A stretch of 50,830 bases of DNA from the NCBI GenBank assembly GCA_015060485.1, contig SUYI01000026.1, positions 1-50,830 on the forward strand. The letters run 5' to 3'. The stretch is from Prevotella sp. Its GTDB lineage: Bacteria; Bacteroidota; Bacteroidia; Bacteroidales; Bacteroidaceae. Shown here piece after piece: positions 24,388 through 32,198 of the stretch (positions within the stretch are counted from its first letter, which is position 1; each line of letters opens with the position of its first letter). The notes below the pieces were generated by a model. It was given only the letters and a program-made list of their open reading frames with translations. It searched no databases and had not been told where the DNA came from. The position numbers were made by a program, and so were the translations under genes.

Positions 24388-25269
24388 TTATTTCTTACCA
24401 TCTACTTCGAGCAGTTCAATCTTGAAGATCAGCATAGAGAATGGCTTGATGTCAGCACCCTGCTGGCGCTCGCCATAAGCCAGTTCCTGAGGAATATAAA
24501 CCTCCCAGATAGATCCTGCGGGCATATGAACCAGAGCTTCGGTCCAACCCTTGATGACCTGATTGGCACGGAAGTCAGCAGGCTGGCCGCGCTTGTAAGA
24601 GCTGTCGAACACCTTACCATCGATGGTCTTTCCCTCGTAGTGTACCTTCACCATAGAAGTGTCCTTAGGCATGGCACCAGTACCCTCTTTGATGACCTTA
24701 TACTGTACACCACCATCGAGCACCTTCACGCCTTCCTTCTTGGCATTGTCAGCGAGGAACTTCTCACCAGCCTCCTTGTTGGGGCCAAACTCCTTCTCCA
24801 TATTCTTAGCCTTGATGGTACGCATCATCTCCTGAGCCACCTGAGCAGCAGAGTCAACAGTCATGATAGCATTCTTGCCAGTCGTACCGCTGATGAAACC
24901 AGCCATGAAGTTCTTCAGAGAGATGGTCTTGGTAGAATCCTCACCAAACAGCTCGTGGTTGATACCCTTGACCATCTGATTAGAAATCTGCTGACCAATC
25001 TGGATACCAGCAAAGTAAGCGGCCTTCTTCTTGTCGTCACCAGCGTTAGCGCCTTCGTTCAGGCCCTTGACGAACTCGTCCATATAGGTCGTGTCAATAC
25101 CCATACGACCCACGAGGTAATCCTTCAGACCCTGTGTCTGAGCCATACCGATAGCATAGCTAACGGTGTCGATGTCACTCTTCAGGCTTGCCTTGGGAGT
25201 GCCATTGCCGCATGCAAACATCATGACGGCAGAAATAGCTGCTGCAGCAGCAAAAGTAAACTTTTTCAT
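24388..25269 (-). CDS. FKBP-type peptidyl-prolyl isomerase, lipoprotein (FkpA-like)
   Basis: 293 residues. The signal sequence MKKFTFAAAAAISAVMMFAC ends in a lipobox Cys. An N-terminal helical dimerisation domain (about 30-175) is followed by an FKBP domain with VHYEGKTIDGKVFDSSYKRG, IKGWTEALVHMPAGSIWEVYIP and LAYGERQQG, the last with the usual active-site layout. It probably helps fold proteins in the periplasm or at the outer membrane. A paralogue without a signal peptide lies 80 bases upstream on the same strand. Confidence 0.92.
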   Translation of the reverse strand: MKKFTFAAAAAISAVMMFACGNGTPKASLKSDIDTVSYAIGMAQTQGLKDYLVGRMGIDTTYMDEFVKGLNEGANAGDDKKKAAYFAGIQIGQQISNQMVKGINHELFGEDSTKTISLKNFMAGFISGTTGKNAIMTVDSAAQVAQEMMRTIKAKNMEKEFGPNKEAGEKFLADNAKKEGVKVLDGGVQYKVIKEGTGAMPKDTSMVKVHYEGKTIDGKVFDSSYKRGQPADFRANQVIKGWTEALVHMPAGSIWEVYIPQELAYGERQQGADIKPFSMLIFKIELLEVDGKK

Positions 25270-25349
25270 TGTTGTTTTATAAAAATAATTATTTATTTTG
25301 TTATTACGTTCTATCGGGATAGCGGAATATCGCTATGACTGCATCCTGA

Positions 25350-25955
25350 TTACATGACCTGAATCAGTTCCACATCGAAGATGAGTGCAGCAAAGGGAGG
25401 GATCGATGCGCCAGCACCACCCTCGCCGTATGCCAGACGATAGGGGATGAAGAAACGATACTTAGCACCCTCCTGCATCAGCTGCAGACCTTCCGTCCAA
25501 CCAGCGATGACCTGCTGCAGTCCAAATACAGCGGGTTCACCACGTTGTACGCTGCTATCGAAAACGGTACCATCAATGAGGAAGCCCTCGTAGTGACACT
25601 TCACGCTATCCTTTGCGGTAGGCTTCTTGCCGTTGCCTTCTTTCAGCACCTGATACTGCAGGCCACTGGGCAGGGTGATGACACCATCCTTCTTGCCATT
25701 CTCAGCCAGGTATTTCTCGCCAGCCTCCTTATGAGCCTTTCCTGCCTCCTGACGCTGCTTGCTGAGCACCTCTTCCTTCTTGGCGAAGTACTCCTGCACA
25801 ATCTGCTGTGCCTCCTGGTGCTTTACCTGCAAAGGGTTACCGGCAATCACGTCCTTGATGGCCAGTGCAAAATCGTCGATATTCAAGTCTGAGGCTCCCA
25901 TCTGTGCCAGCTGCTGACCAATGCCAAGCCCCAGTGCATAACTTACTCTATCCAT
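25350..25955 (-). CDS. FKBP-type peptidyl-prolyl isomerase without signal peptide
   Basis: 201 residues. MDRVSYALGLGIGQQLAQMG starts directly in the FKBP_N helical domain, with no signal sequence. The FKBP domain contains CHYEGFLIDGTVFDSSVQRG, VIAGWTEGLQLMQEGAKYRF and LAYGEGGAGASIPPFAAL. It is likely a cytoplasmic prolyl isomerase/chaperone, paralogous to the adjacent lipoprotein form. A TACCTTTG -7 box lies 45 bases upstream, so it probably heads this minus-strand unit. Confidence 0.9.
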   Translation of the reverse strand: MDRVSYALGLGIGQQLAQMGASDLNIDDFALAIKDVIAGNPLQVKHQEAQQIVQEYFAKKEEVLSKQRQEAGKAHKEAGEKYLAENGKKDGVITLPSGLQYQVLKEGNGKKPTAKDSVKCHYEGFLIDGTVFDSSVQRGEPAVFGLQQVIAGWTEGLQLMQEGAKYRFFIPYRLAYGEGGAGASIPPFAALIFDVELIQVM

Positions 25956-26000
25956 GTCTTTTCTCTATATTAATAATGTGTAATTCTGAAAAATCGGCTG

Positions 26001-26008
26001 CAAAGGTA
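26001..26008 (-). promoter_or_regulatory. -7 box (TACCTTTG) upstream of the FKBP operon
   Basis: Minus-strand TACCTTTG followed by CAGCC, 45 bases from the ATG at 25955. Confidence 0.6.
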
Positions 26009-26010
26009 CA

Positions 26011-26045
26011 ATAAAAAAGTGAAAAGTGAAGAATGAAAAGTAAAA
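26011..26045. repeat. 7-bp array in the FKBP/sirtuin divergent region
   Basis: ATAAAAA, AGTGAAA, AGTGAAG, AATGAAA, AGTAAAA, directly followed by the core AATTTGCTGCCGTCATAC (26046-26063). Confidence 0.85.
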
Positions 26046-26082
26046 AATTTGCTGCCGTCATACAAAATTTCTTAATTCTTAA
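26046..26082. repeat. Conserved core (AATTTGCTGCCG) plus second heptamer pair
   Basis: AATTTGCTGCCG at 26046-26057 is identical to 35063-35074, which also follows a heptamer array. It is followed here by TTCTTAA twice (26069-26082), so the order is array, core, array. Confidence 0.75.
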
Positions 26083-26104
26083 CGCATAGTTTCAAACTTT
26101 TCAC

Positions 26105-26112
26105 TATCTTTG
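26105..26112 (+). promoter_or_regulatory. -7 box (TATCTTTG) of the sirtuin gene
   Basis: TATCTTTG followed by C, 22 bases upstream of the ATG at 26135. Confidence 0.65.
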
Positions 26113-26134
26113 CAATAGTTTTAAAGCATTTTTC

Positions 26135-26827
26135 ATGAAAAAGATCGTAGTTTTGACTGGTGCTGGCATGTCTGTGGAGAGTGGTCTGAAGACTTTCCGC
26201 GATGCCGATGGATTGTGGGAGAACTACCCCGTCCAGAAGGTGGCCACCCATGAAGGATGGCTGGCAGATCCTACCCTTGTGACCAATTTCTATAACATGC
26301 TCCGCAAGAAGTGCTGGGGTGTGAAGCCCAATGAGGGACATCAGCTGGTGGCAGCGTTAGAGAAGAACTTTGAGGTCACCGTTGTTACCCAGAATGTCGA
26401 CAACCTGCATGAGATGGCCGGTTCTACGAATGTCATCCATCTGCATGGTGAACTGATGAAGGTCTGTTCGAGCAACGATCCTGACGATCCCCGTTATCAG
26501 CAGACGCTAACCCCCGAGAATTGCGAGGTAGAGCCTGGCACCAAGGCAGGAGATGGTTCATTGCTTCGTCCGTTCATTGTGTTCTTCGGTGAGGCAGTAC
26601 CCATGATAGAAGCTGCTGCACAAGCAGTGAGTCAGGCAGACACCTTCATCATCATTGGTACCTCGCTGGTGGTCTATCCCGCTGCAGGACTTATCCACTA
26701 TGCCCGTCCTGACGTTCCCATCTATCTGATTGACCCCAATCCCGTATCTGCAGGAGGACGTGTCCAGCAGATTCAGAAAGGCGCCTCAGAGGGCATGAAG
26801 GAACTGATGAAGATACTAGTTCCCTAA
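26135..26827 (+). CDS. cobB: Sir2-family NAD-dependent protein deacylase
   Basis: 230 residues, the usual length for bacterial sirtuins. NAD-binding and catalytic motifs: GAGMSVESGLKTFRDADGLW, TQNVDNLHEMAGS, HLHGE (catalytic His) and IIGTSLVVYPAAGL. The zinc module is atypical: in place of two CxxC pairs there is KVCSSNDP and ENCEVEP, so zinc is probably not bound in the classical way, a feature I associate with several Bacteroidetes sirtuins. It removes acyl groups from lysines using NAD. The 3' end overlaps the convergent S41 protease gene by 12 bases. Confidence 0.92.
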   Translation: MKKIVVLTGAGMSVESGLKTFRDADGLWENYPVQKVATHEGWLADPTLVTNFYNMLRKKCWGVKPNEGHQLVAALEKNFEVTVVTQNVDNLHEMAGSTNVIHLHGELMKVCSSNDPDDPRYQQTLTPENCEVEPGTKAGDGSLLRPFIVFFGEAVPMIEAAAQAVSQADTFIIIGTSLVVYPAAGLIHYARPDVPIYLIDPNPVSAGGRVQQIQKGASEGMKELMKILVP

Positions 26828-28381
26828 AATCCGATGGTATTCCCCTGGGGTATTCAGGATGCGCTGCGCTTCCTGAAGGGTTTTGTCGTTGCGCAGGCCC
26901 ACCTGCAGTTCACCGCCTTGATAATAATAGGCTGACACGATGTCCTGTTCCAGCATCTGCTGGATTTCATCGCGATGACGATCCAGATCGCTGGACAGGT
27001 CATGATGGTCAATCTTCGCCTTCAGGGCCTCCAATTCAGCCTTGGCTTCGTCATAATAGCCCTCAAACTTCATGGCCTTCTCCATCTCCTCGAACTGTTT
27101 CTTGCTGAGCTGATCGTAGGTAAATCCCGCCTTGATGACACGCTGTTTGAAATCCTCATAGTCAGCATCCGTCAAGTGGAACTCAGCAGCAGGAGCGATG
27201 GTCTGGTGTTTTCCGATGTATTCCGTCACATAGTCAAGCACTGTTTCCGTAGAATCCAAACGGTCCAGATAGAGCGTGATATTCGCCATGGTATCCGGTT
27301 TCACCTCGATATCGGGTTTCAGGCCGTCCTTCATCTCGATGCCTCGTCCTGAGGGCAGATAATAGCGCGAGGTAGTCAGTTTCAGATTGGCATTATACGG
27401 CAGGTCGATATTGGGCACCTGCACCAAACCCTTGCCATAGGTCCGTGTACCGATGATGACACCACGCTTCAGGTCCTGCAAGGCACCACTGGTAATCTCC
27501 GAGGCAGAGGCAGTCTCTTTATTGACCAACACCACCAGCGGCATCACGGTATCGATGGGTTCCAAGCGTGTCTTGTATTCGTTGTTGGCCCGCTTCAGCT
27601 TTCCCTTTGTCTCCACGATTTTCAGGCCTTTTGGCAGCCACATGTTCAGGATGTCGACACACTCCGACAGCGAGCCTCCGCCATTGCCACGCAAGTCGAG
27701 AATCAGTTTCCCGGCACCCTGCTTCTTCAGGTCCACGAAAGCCAGGCGCATCTGTTTGGCAGGCTCACCCGTAAAGGTATTCAGCGCAATATACCCCGTC
27801 TGGTTGGGCAGCATGCCATACCACGTAATCTCGGGCATCTTGATGGTCTGGCGGGTAATCTTAAATGTCATCTTCTTACCCGTTGAGGGACGCTGTATCT
27901 TCAGCAGGAACGTTGTTCCGGGTTCACCCCGCAGATGACTGCTCACATAGGATGTCGTCTTGTCGGTCATCAGCGAATCGTCAATCTGCAGAATGATATC
28001 GCCCTTCCTCAGACCTACCTCAGCAGCTGGCATGCCCTCGTAGGGCTCCTCGATGACACAACGCTTCAGTTTCTGATGATAACGAATGAGTGCACCAATG
28101 CCCGCATATTTACCCGTCAGCATCTGTTTCAGGTCCTTCTGGCGCTCTTCGGGATAATATTCCGTATAGGGGTCCAGCGTGTTCAGCATGGCATCGATAC
28201 CTGCTGTCACCACCTTGTTGGCATCCAGCGTATCGACATACATCATATCGAGATTTCTGTAGAGGGCGTTGAAAATCTCCAGATTCTTGGCAACCTCCAG
28301 GTTATGATTCATTACCTCCTGAGTCCATCCGTCCACAGCCAGCAAAGCGGCTGTCATCAGTAATATACAACGTTTTTTCAT
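26816..28381 (-). CDS. S41-family (C-terminal processing) peptidase
   Basis: 521 residues. Sec signal peptide (MKKRCILLMTAALLAVDGWT), an N-terminal helical region with LDPYTEYYPEERQKDL, a PDZ domain around residues 88-170 and the tail-specific protease core. The catalytic Ser is in ETASASEITSG and the Lys in GTRTYGKGLVQ. It cleaves periplasmic or outer-membrane-associated proteins at their C-termini. A C-terminal helical extension of about 120 residues is typical of Bacteroidetes members. Its own -7 box (TAACTTTG) lies 24 bases upstream. Confidence 0.92.
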   Translation of the reverse strand: MKKRCILLMTAALLAVDGWTQEVMNHNLEVAKNLEIFNALYRNLDMMYVDTLDANKVVTAGIDAMLNTLDPYTEYYPEERQKDLKQMLTGKYAGIGALIRYHQKLKRCVIEEPYEGMPAAEVGLRKGDIILQIDDSLMTDKTTSYVSSHLRGEPGTTFLLKIQRPSTGKKMTFKITRQTIKMPEITWYGMLPNQTGYIALNTFTGEPAKQMRLAFVDLKKQGAGKLILDLRGNGGGSLSECVDILNMWLPKGLKIVETKGKLKRANNEYKTRLEPIDTVMPLVVLVNKETASASEITSGALQDLKRGVIIGTRTYGKGLVQVPNIDLPYNANLKLTTSRYYLPSGRGIEMKDGLKPDIEVKPDTMANITLYLDRLDSTETVLDYVTEYIGKHQTIAPAAEFHLTDADYEDFKQRVIKAGFTYDQLSKKQFEEMEKAMKFEGYYDEAKAELEALKAKIDHHDLSSDLDRHRDEIQQMLEQDIVSAYYYQGGELQVGLRNDKTLQEAQRILNTPGEYHRILGN

Positions 28382-28404
28382 TGTTTACTTGTTTTTAACG
28401 GTTG

Positions 28405-28412
28405 CAAAGTTA
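28405..28412 (-). promoter_or_regulatory. -7 box (TAACTTTG) of the S41 peptidase gene
   Basis: Minus-strand TAACTTTG followed by CAACC, 24 bases from the ATG at 28381; a heptamer array begins 7 bases further upstream. Confidence 0.6.
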
Positions 28413-28418
28413 CGAAAT

Positions 28419-28453
28419 ACTTTGAACTTTGAACTTTGAACTTTGAACTTTTT
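28419..28453. repeat. 7-bp array (ACTTTGA) upstream of the S41 gene
   Basis: ACTTTGA repeated four times, then ACTTTTT. It occupies the -33 region of the S41 promoter on the minus strand. Confidence 0.9.
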
Positions 28454-28499
28454 TTCGTAGCGGAGTAATTTTTTCACTTTTTACTCTTCGCTTTTACCT
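28454..28499. repeat. Core-like sequence plus second 7-bp array upstream of the AGCS gene
   Basis: The minus strand of 28454-28470 reads AATTACTCCGCTACGAA, a relative of AATTTGCTGCCGCTATGA. It is flanked on the other side by heptamers TTTCACT, TTTTACT, CTTCGCT, TTTACCT (28472-28499), so a core sits between two arrays with different units. Confidence 0.65.
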
Positions 28500-28507
28500 T
28501 TTTTTTG

Positions 28508-28515
28508 TACTTTTG
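28508..28515 (+). promoter_or_regulatory. -7 box (TACTTTTG) of the AGCS gene
   Basis: TACTTTTG lies only 8 bases before the ATG at 28524, so a transcript from it would be nearly leaderless. Confidence 0.55.
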
Positions 28516-28523
28516 TGACCGAA

Positions 28524-29888
28524 ATGGATACTATAAACGATTTTTTCTCGCTGTTAGGAGGCTTCCTGTGGGGGTGGCCTATGATTGTGTTGTTGTTAGG
28601 AACACACGTGTTTCTGACGTTCCGCCTGCGCATTCCCCAGCGTAAACTGCTGACGGGTATCCGGCTGTCAGTCCAGAAAGACCCCGGAGCCAAGGGAGAT
28701 GTCAGTCAGTTTGGTGCCCTGGCCACTGCACTGGCTGCTACCATTGGAACGGGAAACATCGTAGGTGTTGCTACCGCTGTGGCCCTGGGAGGACCGGGAG
28801 CTGTGCTCTGGTGCTGGCTGACAGGTATCTTCGGTATGGCCACGAAATATGCAGAGGGTCTTTTGGCCGTGAAATACCGCGTGAGAGCCAAGGACGGACA
28901 TACCTATGGTGGTCCGATGTATGCTCTGGAACGCGGTCTGAACATGAAGTGGCTGGCTATATTGTTTGCCGTTTTCACTGCCCTGGCGTCGTTTGGTATC
29001 GGTTGTACCGTTCAAGCCAATTCCATCGCTTTGCTGGCCAGCGAGACCTTTGGAATTCCGACATGGGTTGTAGGACTCTTCGTATGTATCCTTGCCGCCT
29101 CGGTCATCATTGGCGGTGTGAAAGCCATCGCCCGCGTATGTACCATATTTGTACCATTTATGGCCCTGCTCTATGTCGTTGGTTGTGTGGTCATCCTCGC
29201 CATGAATAGCGGATATGTATGGCCAGCCGTGCAACTCATCGTACAATCCGCCTTTCATCCTGAAGCTGCAGGAGGGGGATTTGTGGGAGCTACCGTGATG
29301 ATGGCTGCCCGCTATGGTATTGCCCGTGGACTGTTCTCGAACGAGAGTGGTATGGGTTCCGCCCCCATCGTTGCTGCTGCTGCACAGACACGCAATCCCG
29401 TTCGTCAGGCACTAGTATCGAGCACAGGAACATTCTGGGACACAGTGATTATCTGTGCCTTGACAGGATTGGTATTGGTATCGAGTATCCTCGCCTATCC
29501 CGACATCACCTATGCCGATGGGGCAGCACTGACCAAGGTAGCCTTCTCGAAGATTCCCTATATCGGAGCCCCTCTGCTCAGTTTCGGTATCCTGACCTTT
29601 GCCTTCAGCACCATTCTGGGCTGGAGCTACTATGGCGAGAGTGCCGTGAGCTACATTGAAAAGCGTAAGTCGAACCGATTCTACCGTATTCTCTATATCG
29701 TGGCATTGTTTTTCGGAAGCATCATCAATCTCGACATCATTTGGAATATTGCCGACTGCATGAATGCGCTGATGACCATACCCAACCTCATTGCATTGCT
29801 GCTGTTGAGTAAGGTAACAGCCCAGGAGACCAACAAATACCTTTGGGGAGGAAGACTGGATGAAGAGGCTGTGATAGATGAGAGGTAA
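28524..29888 (+). CDS. Sodium:alanine/glycine symporter (AGCS family)
   Basis: 454 residues from ATG 28524; the in-frame GTG at 28515 overlaps the -7 box and is rejected. About 10-11 membrane helices. Family marks: QFGALATALAATIGTGNIVG, VAGATAISLGGPGALFW-like VATAVALGGPGAVLWCWL, GLFSNESGMGSAPIVAAAAQ and FAFSTILGWSYYGESAV. It imports alanine or glycine with sodium across the inner membrane. The stop codon is inside a 7-bp array that continues to the next gene. Confidence 0.93.
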   Translation: MDTINDFFSLLGGFLWGWPMIVLLLGTHVFLTFRLRIPQRKLLTGIRLSVQKDPGAKGDVSQFGALATALAATIGTGNIVGVATAVALGGPGAVLWCWLTGIFGMATKYAEGLLAVKYRVRAKDGHTYGGPMYALERGLNMKWLAILFAVFTALASFGIGCTVQANSIALLASETFGIPTWVVGLFVCILAASVIIGGVKAIARVCTIFVPFMALLYVVGCVVILAMNSGYVWPAVQLIVQSAFHPEAAGGGFVGATVMMAARYGIARGLFSNESGMGSAPIVAAAAQTRNPVRQALVSSTGTFWDTVIICALTGLVLVSSILAYPDITYADGAALTKVAFSKIPYIGAPLLSFGILTFAFSTILGWSYYGESAVSYIEKRKSNRFYRILYIVALFFGSIINLDIIWNIADCMNALMTIPNLIALLLLSKVTAQETNKYLWGGRLDEEAVIDER

Positions 29889-29922
29889 GAAGTAAGAGGT
29901 AAGAGGTTAGAGATTAGAAGTA
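29881..29922. repeat. 7-bp array across the AGCS stop
   Basis: AGAGGTA, AGAAGTA, AGAGGTA, AGAGGTT, AGAGATT, AGAAGTA: six heptamers. It includes the AGCS stop (29886-29888) and ends 5 bases before the next ATG. Confidence 0.92.
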
Positions 29923-29927
29923 ATAAT

Positions 29928-31040
29928 ATGTGGTGGATGATGATTTTTACACTATTGCCTTTGGCGGGAATGAGCTATATCGCCTGGCATATCTGGTGCC
30001 TGCTACCCTTGGGTGCTCTATGGAAAATACTGCTCATTATGCTGATGGTGGGGTCATTCCTGCTTATGTTCGGAGGTATGAGGGGCATGATGAACAACCT
30101 GTCGCTCCCGGCAGCTACTGCAGTGTATGAAATCGGCACCTCGAGTGTGTTTATCATGCTCTATCTGGTTCTCATCTTCCTGGTACTCGACTTAGGAAGA
30201 CTGGTGCGCCTTGTTCCGCGTACCTTATTATATCAGAACTGGTGGACAGCAGGAGTTATCTGTCTGGTGATGTTCGGAGTGTTTCTCTATGGTAACCTGC
30301 ACTATAAGAACAAGTACCGCGAGACACTGACACTGACCACCGACAAACCCATGGCTAAGCCCCTGAAGATAGTGATGATGAGCGACCTGCACATCGGATA
30401 CCACAATCCACGCAAGGAATTGCACCGCTGGGTAGATATCATCAACAGCGAACAAGCCGACCTGGTGCTCATTGCGGGTGACATCATCGATATGAGTATG
30501 CGCCCGCTGCAGGAAGAGCGCATGCACGAAGAGTTTCACCGTATCAAGGCTCCCATATATGCCTGTATCGGCAATCATGAATACTACAGCAGTGAACCTG
30601 CTGCACGACAATTCTACCACAAAGCCGGTATCCATCTGCTGCAAGACAGTGCCGTTGTCGTGGGCGATCTCTGCATTATCGGTCGTGACGACCGTACCAA
30701 CATGCACCGCGACTCACTGGGAGTCATCATGAAGAAGGCCGATAAGACAAAATATACCATTCTGCTCGACCATCAGCCCTACCATTTGGAACAGGCAGAA
30801 CGACAGGGCATTGACTTCCAGTTCAGCGGACATACCCATCACGGGCAGGTATGGCCCATCTCATGGATTACGGAGCACATATATGAATGTGCCTTCGGTC
30901 CTCACCAACGAGGCAACACCCGCTACTACATCAGCAGCGGTATAGGTATTTGGGGAGGAAAGTTCCGTATTGGAACGCGCTCAGAATATGTGGTGGCTAG
31001 CGTTTCTTGCCAAGCCAGTAAAGATACGCGTAGTCGATAG
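29928..31040 (+). CDS. Membrane-anchored metallophosphoesterase (YaeI/YkuE-like)
   Basis: 370 residues: about four N-terminal membrane segments (residues 1-130), then a calcineurin-like phosphoesterase domain with MSDLHIGYHN (DxH), IAGDIIDMS (GDxxD), GNHEYYSS (GNHE) and FSGHTHHGQVWP (GHxH). Related proteins hydrolyse phospholipid-linked pyrophosphates or UDP-lipid precursors. The gene shares a transcript start region with the AGCS gene. Its 3' end overlaps the convergent DUF4840-like gene by 44 bases, so the last residues (CQASKDTRSR) are encoded within the other gene's end. Confidence 0.88.
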   Translation: MWWMMIFTLLPLAGMSYIAWHIWCLLPLGALWKILLIMLMVGSFLLMFGGMRGMMNNLSLPAATAVYEIGTSSVFIMLYLVLIFLVLDLGRLVRLVPRTLLYQNWWTAGVICLVMFGVFLYGNLHYKNKYRETLTLTTDKPMAKPLKIVMMSDLHIGYHNPRKELHRWVDIINSEQADLVLIAGDIIDMSMRPLQEERMHEEFHRIKAPIYACIGNHEYYSSEPAARQFYHKAGIHLLQDSAVVVGDLCIIGRDDRTNMHRDSLGVIMKKADKTKYTILLDHQPYHLEQAERQGIDFQFSGHTHHGQVWPISWITEHIYECAFGPHQRGNTRYYISSGIGIWGGKFRIGTRSEYVVASVSCQASKDTRSR

Positions 31041-31638
31041 TATCGAACGACTTCACGCCAATTCCGTCTAACGTAATATCCTTGGGATATAACCTTAGCA
31101 GGCTCTGACTGGTGGATACCATGCACTGACCGAAACTCTGAGTATTGGTTTCCGTATTATAGAAACTGACCACTACCGTCTTATTGTCTCCGTCTATGTT
31201 CACATTCATCGTGACAGGTTCCGGATACACATAAAACAACAATGGTGACTTATAATATACATTAAAGCCGATTTTCACCTGCATATTGATAGTTCCCAGG
31301 GCAATGACGGCATCCTTCAACGCCTGATGGTTCTCTGACAACCTATCTACGAGCAGACTGGTGGGTACACTGCGCAGTTCAAGAATCGTATCGCTGACAA
31401 TATCCCATTCGGCAGCAATAGAATCCAGTGCCGACACCTTTGCATCGGGCTGGAAATACATAAAGCCTGCATAACTGCCATGAGCAGCAAGAACTTCTGC
31501 CTGGAATGCCTTTACCCATTCCTGCCATTCTTTCTCCTGATTATTGTTGTCGTCGTCATTGCTACTCAGACACGACGACAAAGCCATGACTGCCAGGCAG
31601 CACAGCATCATACTAAACAGTTTGATATTCTTCTTCAT
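30997..31638 (-). CDS. DUF4840-like lipoprotein
   Basis: 213 residues from ATG 31638; longer frames run into the upstream gene. MKKNIKLFSMMLCCLAVMALSSC is a lipoprotein signal with an acidic DDDNNN run after the Cys, as in surface-exposed Bacteroidetes lipoproteins. The body (FQAEVLAAHGSYAGFMYFQP; LLVDRLSENHQALKDAVIAL) resembles DUF4840, a family of unknown function. It overlaps the end of the gamma-carbonic-anhydrase-like gene by 26 bases, suggesting co-transcription, and the plus-strand metallophosphoesterase by 44 bases. Confidence 0.7.
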   Translation of the reverse strand: MKKNIKLFSMMLCCLAVMALSSCLSSNDDDNNNQEKEWQEWVKAFQAEVLAAHGSYAGFMYFQPDAKVSALDSIAAEWDIVSDTILELRSVPTSLLVDRLSENHQALKDAVIALGTINMQVKIGFNVYYKSPLLFYVYPEPVTMNVNIDGDNKTVVVSFYNTETNTQSFGQCMVSTSQSLLRLYPKDITLDGIGVKSFDTIDYAYLYWLGKKR

Positions 31639-32161
31639 TGGTATAACAATTATTTGAATTTTCTTCCAGATAATACTTTGAATAGGCCACATAATGCTCT
31701 GCATTGTCGGTCTGTCCGGGACGTGTGGGTTTGATATACTTGGCAGGGACACCGCCCCAGATTTCATGGGGACCAATCTTCGTATTCTGCAACACCAAGG
31801 CTCCAGCAGCGACAATAGCCCCCTCGCCCACCTCACAGCCATCGAGCAAGGTAGCTCCCATGCCAATCAGTGCATGGTCATGAATGGTGCAGGCATGAAC
31901 AGTGACGTTATGACCAATAGTCACATAGCTGCCAATATGCGTAGGACCCGTCTCATGGGTTACGTGGACACACGAGCCATCCTGCACATTGGTGCAGTTA
32001 CCAATGGTGATAGGAGCCACATCGCCGCGTACTACGGCATTGAACCATACCGAGCACTCGTCGCCCAAGGTCACGTCGCCCACAATCGTGGCGTTCTCAC
32101 TGAAATAGCAGTCCTTGCCCCATTTTGGAGTCAGACCGCGATAACTTTTGATTAATGCCAT
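31613..32161 (-). CDS. Gamma-carbonic-anhydrase-like hexapeptide-repeat protein
   Basis: 182 residues of left-handed beta-helix: FSENATIVGDVTLGDECSVWFNAVVRGD, IGNCTNVQDGSCVHVTH, IGHNVTVHACTIHDHALIGMGA. The zinc-ligand histidines (VHVTH, IGHN, HACTIHD) and the Arg-Asp of the family are all visible, so it may bind metal and be a carbonic anhydrase or an acyltransferase-like trimer. Activity of many such proteins is unproven. It sits 28 bases downstream of waaA, across a 7-bp array. Confidence 0.88.
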   Translation of the reverse strand: MALIKSYRGLTPKWGKDCYFSENATIVGDVTLGDECSVWFNAVVRGDVAPITIGNCTNVQDGSCVHVTHETGPTHIGSYVTIGHNVTVHACTIHDHALIGMGATLLDGCEVGEGAIVAAGALVLQNTKIGPHEIWGGVPAKYIKPTRPGQTDNAEHYVAYSKYYLEENSNNCYTNEEEYQTV

Positions 32162-32162
32162 A

Positions 32163-32198
32163 TCAATTTACGATTTGACAATTTACGATTTACAATTG
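32163..32198. repeat. 7-bp array at the waaA 3' end
   Basis: TCAATTT, ACGATTT, GACAATTT (8), ACGATTT, ACAATTG. The waaA stop (32190-32192 on the minus strand) is inside it. Confidence 0.8.

Noticed and set aside
26135..26827. Calling the sirtuin inactive because zinc cysteines are missing
   Set aside because: All NAD-binding and catalytic motifs are intact, and I believe several sirtuins of this phylum lack the zinc cysteines.
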